Notes under the pieces: generated by a model
The model's database searches: none
Told to the model about the DNA's origin: nothing
The model's input: only the letters and a program-made list of their open reading frames with translations
Part shown: in pieces, positions 5,399-9,678 of the stretch
Layout: each line of letters opens with the position of its first letter
Numbering within the stretch: position 1 is the stretch's first letter
Program-made: the position numbers and the translations under genes
Assembly: GCA_017382915.1 (NCBI GenBank)
Contig: JAFNZJ010000130.1
Span: 1-9,678 of the forward strand
Length of the DNA: 9,678 nt
Source of the DNA: Clostridia bacterium
Lineage (GTDB): Bacteria; Bacillota; Clostridia; Oscillospirales; Acutalibacteraceae
Reading direction: 5' to 3'

Positions 5399-6583
5399 TT
5401 ATTCTTTAGGTTCACTTGCTAGTTCTTTTTGCTTTTGTACAAGTGGGGTATCTTTACCATTTAGATTTTTAATGTAATCAACAATTATCATTTTAATTAC
5501 TGCCATTACAGGTACGCTTACAAGTATACCAACAAAGCCAAATAATCCGCCGCCAATCATAATGGCAAGTAAAACATAAAGGGGTTTAAGACCTACCGAT
5601 TCGGCAACAATTCTTGGCTGAATAATATTTGCGTCAATCTGTTGAATAACAAGTATTGAAGCCAAAGCAATAATAGCGGTTATAAAATTGCCGGTAGAAA
5701 TTAAGGTAACCAGCACCACCGCACCGCCACCGATAATGGCGCCAAAGTAGGGGATAACATTGCATAGACCAAGTAGTATGGCAAGCAGTAATGCATAGGG
5801 CACACCAATAATAGAAAAAACAATAAGACAAAGCACGCAAACTATAACGGCATCAATAAGCTGACTATAAATGTAGTTATAAAAAATTGATGATATACGC
5901 ACCATATAGTGATGTATTTTGCGTACCCTTTCTTTGGGCAGTACCATACGGGCAAGCTTGCCTGTAACTTCTGCCAAATGGCTGCGGCCAAGCAACACAT
6001 AAACCGAAACAACAAAAGATAAAAGCACATCAATTACGGTGCCGGTTGCACCAATAAGACTGCCTAAATACTTACCAACCGAGCTAAAGTCAAAAAATGT
6101 AAGTATTTTGCTGATTGTCAGGTTTGCGGTAATGTCACTTAAGGCAAAACCGAAAATTTTGCCGTCATCGCCTGCCAAATCTTTTATATAAGCTATTGCC
6201 GAATTATAGTAGGTCGGCAGATTTTCAAAAAGGGTCATAGCGCTTGAAAAAATGCGGGGTATAAGCAGATAAAGTACAATAGCTAAAATAACCGCCAGAC
6301 TAACATAACAGGTAATTACCGAAATACCTCTGGCATGATTTTTAAGGAAAACCTTTTTGGTTTTAAGCAGCGCACATTCAATCGCAAAGGCAGGTTTATA
6401 TAAAATAAACGCAATTACAAGACCTCCAATAAACGGGCTTAAAATACCAATAAAATCTAAAATTCCTGCAAAAACGTCGGGTAGGTGGTCAACCACTTTA
6501 TAAAAGCAAATAACCGCTACAACAAATATAAAAAGTGGTATCCAAAAGCGCTTAAGGTTTGAACCGTTTTTCTTAGGTGTCAT
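5399..6583 (-). CDS. AI-2E family (UPF0118/TqsA-like) integral membrane transporter
   Basis: This 394-residue polytopic membrane protein belongs to the AI-2E family (PF01594; YdbI, TqsA and PerM relatives). Hydrophobic segments are visible at about residues 12-30, 47-63, 88-108, 173-198, 242-290 (two spans), 291-315 and 334-368. An amphipathic loop at 110-165 separates the halves. Family landmarks are NVIPYFGAIIGG (275-286) and the QQIDANIIQPRIV stretch (314-326) before the last spans. The C-terminal tail is charged and likely cytoplasmic. Different members have been linked to autoinducer-2 efflux and to Na+(Li+)/H+ antiport, so the substrate is open. The ATG is preceded by AAGGGGGA (complement of 6591-6598), which overlaps the proA stop codon, so the gene is coupled to proA and likely last in the operon. 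That linkage could suggest osmotic or cation homeostasis, which is inference only. Confidence 0.88.
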   Translation of the reverse strand: MTPKKNGSNLKRFWIPLFIFVVAVICFYKVVDHLPDVFAGILDFIGILSPFIGGLVIAFILYKPAFAIECALLKTKKVFLKNHARGISVITCYVSLAVILAIVLYLLIPRIFSSAMTLFENLPTYYNSAIAYIKDLAGDDGKIFGFALSDITANLTISKILTFFDFSSVGKYLGSLIGATGTVIDVLLSFVVSVYVLLGRSHLAEVTGKLARMVLPKERVRKIHHYMVRISSIFYNYIYSQLIDAVIVCVLCLIVFSIIGVPYALLLAILLGLCNVIPYFGAIIGGGAVVLVTLISTGNFITAIIALASILVIQQIDANIIQPRIVAESVGLKPLYVLLAIMIGGGLFGFVGILVSVPVMAVIKMIIVDYIKNLNGKDTPLVQKQKELASEPKE

Positions 6584-6596
6584 AAAAGTTTCCCCC

Positions 6597-7838
6597 TTAT
6601 CTTATCTGACCGTTACCGCGAATAATATATTTTACGGTAGTAAGGTCTTTTATACCCATTGGGCCGCGTGCGTGAAGCTTGCCGGTGGAAATTCCGATTT
6701 CTGCCCCCATACCAAACTGTCCACCATCTGTAAAGCGGGTGGATGCGTTAATATATAAAGCGGCAGAATCAAGCTCATTTACAAAGCGTTCAGCATTTTC
6801 ATAATTTTTAGTGATAATGCTTTCGCTGTGACCGGTTGAATATTTTCTTATATGATTTATAGCCTCATCTAAATTATCTACAACCTTTACGGCTAAAACA
6901 TAATCTAAAAATTCGGTTTTATAATCATCTTCAGTGGCGGGTATTACGCCGCTTATAATATTTGCAGTTTTTTGGCAACCCCTTATTTCGGTGTTATGAG
7001 CGGCTAAAGCCTTATATACCTTTGGCAAAAATTCATCTGCAATGTTTTTATGCACCAAAAGGGTTTCAAGCGCATTACAAACTGATGGGCGCTGGCATTT
7101 TGCATTTTCTACAATGCTTACTGCCATCTCAGTATCGGCCGTTTCATCAACAAAGGCGTGACAGTTACCAACACCCGTTTCAATTACGGGTACCGTTGCA
7201 TTTTCAACCGTCGCCTTAATAAGGGCGGCGCCACCCCTTGGAATAAGCAAATCTAAATACTTAAGCTTCATAAGCTCGGTGGCAGATGCGCGGGATGTAT
7301 CCTGCACCAAATTTACCGTACCGTCGGGCAGACCAACCTTTTTAACGGCGGCTTTAAGCACCTTGATAATTGCCAGGTTAGAATTTATAGCCTCTTTACC
7401 GCCACGCAAAATAACGGCATTACCTGCCTTAACACAAATACCGAAGGCATCGGCGGTAACATTGGGTCTTGCCTCATAAATAATGCCAACCACACCAAGC
7501 GGAACCCTTACCTTGGTGATGTTTAAACCATTAGGGCGCTTGGCACCATCTACAATTTCGCCAATAGGGTCGCTATCATTAGCAATTTCTAAAAGACCCT
7601 TTGCCATATCGTTAATGCGTGCATCGGTCAGGCGCAGTCTATCAAGCAGGGCATCGGTAAGACCTGCGGCCCTGCCATTTTCAATATCAATTTCATTTGC
7701 CCTAATAAGCTCTGCCGTAGCATCAATCAAATCATTAGCAGCAGTTATTAAAAGGTCGTTTTTTTGCTTTGCGGTAGCACCCGCCAAAATGGACGCCGCG
7801 CTTTTTGCGGCAATGCCCATAGACTCTAAAGTTTTCAT
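6597..7838 (-). CDS. proA: Glutamate-5-semialdehyde dehydrogenase (gamma-glutamyl phosphate reductase)
   Basis: This 413-residue cytoplasmic enzyme makes the second step of proline synthesis: NADPH-dependent reduction of gamma-glutamyl phosphate to glutamate-5-semialdehyde, which cyclises to pyrroline-5-carboxylate. Length matches E. coli ProA (417). Visible landmarks are VPLGVVGIIYEARPNVT (112-128), AVILRGGKEAINSN (141-154) and QRPSVCNALETLLV (249-262), in which C254 is the predicted catalytic thiol. The signature LYINASTRFTDGGQFGMGAE (361-380) is also present. All expected motifs are intact. The start ATG has AAGGAGAT (complement of 7846-7853), nine bases upstream, overlapping the proB TAA; the 13-base gap means ProB and ProA are translationally coupled, fitting the channelled, unstable gamma-glutamyl phosphate intermediate. 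No proC is present in the window. Confidence 0.97.
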   Translation of the reverse strand: MKTLESMGIAAKSAASILAGATAKQKNDLLITAANDLIDATAELIRANEIDIENGRAAGLTDALLDRLRLTDARINDMAKGLLEIANDSDPIGEIVDGAKRPNGLNITKVRVPLGVVGIIYEARPNVTADAFGICVKAGNAVILRGGKEAINSNLAIIKVLKAAVKKVGLPDGTVNLVQDTSRASATELMKLKYLDLLIPRGGAALIKATVENATVPVIETGVGNCHAFVDETADTEMAVSIVENAKCQRPSVCNALETLLVHKNIADEFLPKVYKALAAHNTEIRGCQKTANIISGVIPATEDDYKTEFLDYVLAVKVVDNLDEAINHIRKYSTGHSESIITKNYENAERFVNELDSAALYINASTRFTDGGQFGMGAEIGISTGKLHARGPMGIKDLTTVKYIIRGNGQIR

Positions 7839-7851
7839 AAACTAAATCTCC

Positions 7852-8640
7852 TTATTTAGCCTTTGGCTCAAAAAAGGTACCTACCGAATGACCGTCAAAA
7901 AGGTCATAAAGCAGTGCGGGGTTATCGCCCGACATAACATTAACGGCAATGCCACGATTAGTGGCAAACAAAGCGGCCTCCAGCTTGGTGTGCATACCGC
8001 CCGTACCCCTGTTACTGCCTGTGCCACCTGCCGCTTCAATCATTTCTGTGGTAATTTCCTTAACGCGGCAAACCAAACGGGCATCTTCATTTTGCTTGGG
8101 GTCACTGTCATAATAACCGTCTATATCGGTTAAAATTATTAGCGCGTCTGAGTTTGAAAGGTCGGCAACAATGGCCGAAAGGTTATCATTATCGCCAAAG
8201 AGTATTTCTTCAAATGAAACACTGTCATTTTCATTTATAACGGGTATAGCATCAAGCTCTAAAAGGGCCTCAATAGTGTTTATAACATTTTCGCGGCGCT
8301 CTTTATTATCAATAACATCGCGGGTTATTAAAATTTGTGCGGGCACATAACCATATTCAGAGAAAAAGCGGTCATAAATGCTCATAAGGTCGCACTGGCC
8401 AATGGCGGCGGCCGCCTGCTTTTCGCGGGTGGTGGTTGGGCGCTCTTTAAGACCTAACCTGCCAACACCAACTGCAATAGCGCCTGAAGAAACCAAAATA
8501 ATTTCTTTACCGCTGTTTTTAAGGTCAGATATAACGCGGGTCAGCTTTTCAATTTTTCTAAGATTTGGTTTACCGCCCTCATAGGTAAGGCTTGATGAAC
8601 CGATTTTTATTACAACTCTTTTAGCATCCTTAATATGCAT
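7852..8640 (-). CDS. proB: Glutamate 5-kinase, short form without PUA domain
   Basis: This 262-residue amino-acid kinase phosphorylates the gamma-carboxyl of glutamate with ATP, the committed and usually proline-inhibited step of proline synthesis. Motifs in order are VVIKIGSSSLT (9-19), LVSSGAIAVG (49-58), the glutamate-binding INENDS (135-140) and FGDNDNLSA (148-156), then LTDIDGYY (170-177) and GTGGMHTK (212-219) around the nucleotide site. The protein stops at the end of the kinase domain; the roughly 100-residue PUA domain of E. coli ProB is absent, as in many Firmicutes. The frame is open further upstream to 8763, but that extension lies inside secA in another frame and lacks family resemblance. 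I chose the ATG at 8638-8640, which has AAGAAGG (complement of 8649-8655) eight bases upstream and puts the kinase motif at residue 9. proA follows after 13 bases. Confidence 0.96.
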   Translation of the reverse strand: MHIKDAKRVVIKIGSSSLTYEGGKPNLRKIEKLTRVISDLKNSGKEIILVSSGAIAVGVGRLGLKERPTTTREKQAAAAIGQCDLMSIYDRFFSEYGYVPAQILITRDVIDNKERRENVINTIEALLELDAIPVINENDSVSFEEILFGDNDNLSAIVADLSNSDALIILTDIDGYYDSDPKQNEDARLVCRVKEITTEMIEAAGGTGSNRGTGGMHTKLEAALFATNRGIAVNVMSGDNPALLYDLFDGHSVGTFFEPKAK

Positions 8641-8648
8641 TTTTAAAA

Positions 8649-8655
8649 CCTTCTT
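8649..8655 (-). promoter_or_regulatory. Ribosome-binding site deciding the proB start
   Basis: AAGAAGG read on the - strand lies eight bases before the ATG at 8638-8640, in the 19-base gap after the secA stop. It supports the short start over in-frame upstream ATGs that fall inside secA. Confidence 0.65.
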
Positions 8656-8659
8656 AAAA

Positions 8660-9678
8660 TTATTCGGCATCCTTACCGCAGCAACGCTTATATTTTTTAC
8701 CGCTACCGCAGGGGCAAAGTCCATTTTTACTTTGTGCGCCTTTACCGCGAACGGTGCGGTCAACTATACCGTCACCCGATGTGCCGCTTTCTTCAGCAAC
8801 CTTTTCACGCTTAATATCCTCCTCACGGCGGACACGAGCGGCTATAACACGCTTTGAGGTTTCACGGCGGACAGAATCTATCATTGCGTTAAACATATCG
8901 GTGCCTTCATTGCGGTACTCAACAACTGGGTTGTGTTGACCGTAACCACGAAGTCCAATACCCTGACGCAAATCATCCATAGCATCAATATGCTCCATCC
9001 AATGCTCATCCACTGTGCGAAGCAGCATTACACGCTCAATCTCACGCATAACCTCCTCGCCATATTCTTCCTGCTTTTTATCCAACAGGTCAAAGGCGCG
9101 GTCAATAATAATGTTTTCAATCTCTTCATAAGAGATTTCGCCAAGCTGCTCTGTGGTAAATCTAAGGTCGGTTTCGGTAAGCAGCCAACCCATAAAGTGA
9201 TTTCTAAGTCCGTCAAGGTCCCAATAATCGTGTACATCATCATCGGTAATATATTCGGCAACGGCCTCTTTTACAGTGCCGCTAACCATACCTCTGATTT
9301 TATCCTTAATATCCTCACCGTCAAGCACCTGATTACGCTGGGTGTAAATAAGCTCACGCTGTTTGGTCATAACATCGTCATATTCCAAAACATTTTTACG
9401 AATAGCAAAGTTGCGTGATTCCACCCTGCCTTGGGCGCCTTCAATTGAGTTTGAAAGCATTTTATTTTCAAGCGGCATATTTTCATCCACGCGTAGCATA
9501 TCCATAATAGAGCTTACTCTATCACCGCCAAACAGACGCATTAAATCATCTTCAAGTGAAACATAAAATCTGGTCTCACCGGGGTCGCCCTGACGACCCG
9601 CACGACCGCGCAGCTGATTATCAATACGGCGCGACTCGTGACGTTCGGTACCAATAATACATAGACCGCCTGCGGCAC
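8660..9678 (-). CDS. secA: Preprotein translocase ATPase SecA (C-terminal part, cut by window edge)
   Basis: The last 338 codons of SecA are present; the gene enters from the right edge with two extra bases at 9677-9678, so the missing part is upstream. SecA is the peripheral ATPase that drives secretory proteins through SecYEG. The fragment opens with GGLCIIGTERHESRR, then NQLRGRAGRQGDPGE, helicase motif VI of the second nucleotide-binding domain with its arginine fingers. SLEDDLMRLFG and NFAIRKNVLEYDDVM follow, leading into the helical scaffold/wing region, then RTVDEHWMEHIDAMDDLRQG and LRGYGQHNPVVEYRNEG. The extreme C-terminus is the zinc-binding SEC-C motif CPCGSGKKYKRCC (fragment residues 321-333, cysteines 321, 323, 332, 333), which contacts SecB or ribosomes in characterised species. 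All landmarks are canonical. proB starts 19 bases after the stop, so co-transcription is possible. Confidence 0.98.
   Translation of the reverse strand, partial: AAGGLCIIGTERHESRRIDNQLRGRAGRQGDPGETRFYVSLEDDLMRLFGGDRVSSIMDMLRVDENMPLENKMLSNSIEGAQGRVESRNFAIRKNVLEYDDVMTKQRELIYTQRNQVLDGEDIKDKIRGMVSGTVKEAVAEYITDDDVHDYWDLDGLRNHFMGWLLTETDLRFTTEQLGEISYEEIENIIIDRAFDLLDKKQEEYGEEVMREIERVMLLRTVDEHWMEHIDAMDDLRQGIGLRGYGQHNPVVEYRNEGTDMFNAMIDSVRRETSKRVIAARVRREEDIKREKVAEESGTSGDGIVDRTVRGKGAQSKNGLCPCGSGKKYKRCCGKDAE

Noticed and set aside
7483..7845. A 120-codon open frame on the + strand opposite proA.
   Set aside because: It is a mirror of the conserved proA N-terminal region, rich in Ala and Ser as expected from the antisense frame, with no supporting signal.
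8641..8763. An N-terminal extension of proB by 41 codons to an ATG at 8763.
   Set aside because: It overlaps the secA coding end in another frame, bears no kinase motif, and the ATG at 8638-8640 has a properly spaced ribosome-binding site directly before the conserved kinase start.
8933..9418. A 161-codon open frame on the + strand opposite secA.
   Set aside because: It is antisense to highly conserved SecA sequence, has no ribosome-binding site I trust and no recognisable domain; a shadow of the real gene.

Overview
The window reads as chromosomal DNA of a spore-forming, low-to-moderate GC Firmicute, most likely a gut-type Clostridia (perhaps Oscillospirales). The placement rests on an adjacent CwlJ-type spore-cortex hydrolase and GerQ-type coat protein, strong Shine-Dalgarno sites before nearly every gene, GTG starts, and U-tailed intrinsic terminators. 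It is densely coding: no gap without a gene exceeds about 95 bases. I see no mobile element, CRISPR array, tRNA or rRNA, and no broken gene. Both edge genes are cut only by the window.

Left part (1-3315, + strand): a tightly coupled set of sugar-activation genes. In order they are the C-terminal end of a GHMP sugar kinase whose motifs look more like galacturonokinase than classical GalK, a sugar-1-phosphate nucleotidyltransferase, a UDP-glucuronate 4-epimerase family enzyme, and an orphan NTP_transf_5 nucleotidyltransferase-fold protein. The first three make chemical sense as kinase, pyrophosphorylase and UDP-uronate epimerase. That is a possible salvage route from free uronic acid to UDP-GalA/UDP-GlcA for surface glycans.

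Middle part (3316-4482): a CapE/FnlA-type UDP-GlcNAc 4,6-dehydratase/5-epimerase stands alone, with its own sigma-A-like promoter and a perfect intrinsic terminator. The enzymes that usually follow it in UDP-L-FucNAc synthesis are not present here.

Spore germination pair (about 4490-5362, + strand): a cwlJ-like hydrolase is followed 14 bases later by gerQ. In Bacillus GerQ is needed to place CwlJ in the coat, so their adjacency fits one functional unit.

Right part (5399-9678, - strand, transcribed leftwards): the 3' part of secA, then proB, proA and an AI-2E family membrane protein, with gaps of 19, 13 and 13 bases. The ribosome-binding sites of proA and the AI-2E gene are built into the preceding stop codon. 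This run converges on gerQ, and one 14-bp palindrome at 5361-5396 appears to terminate transcription from both sides.
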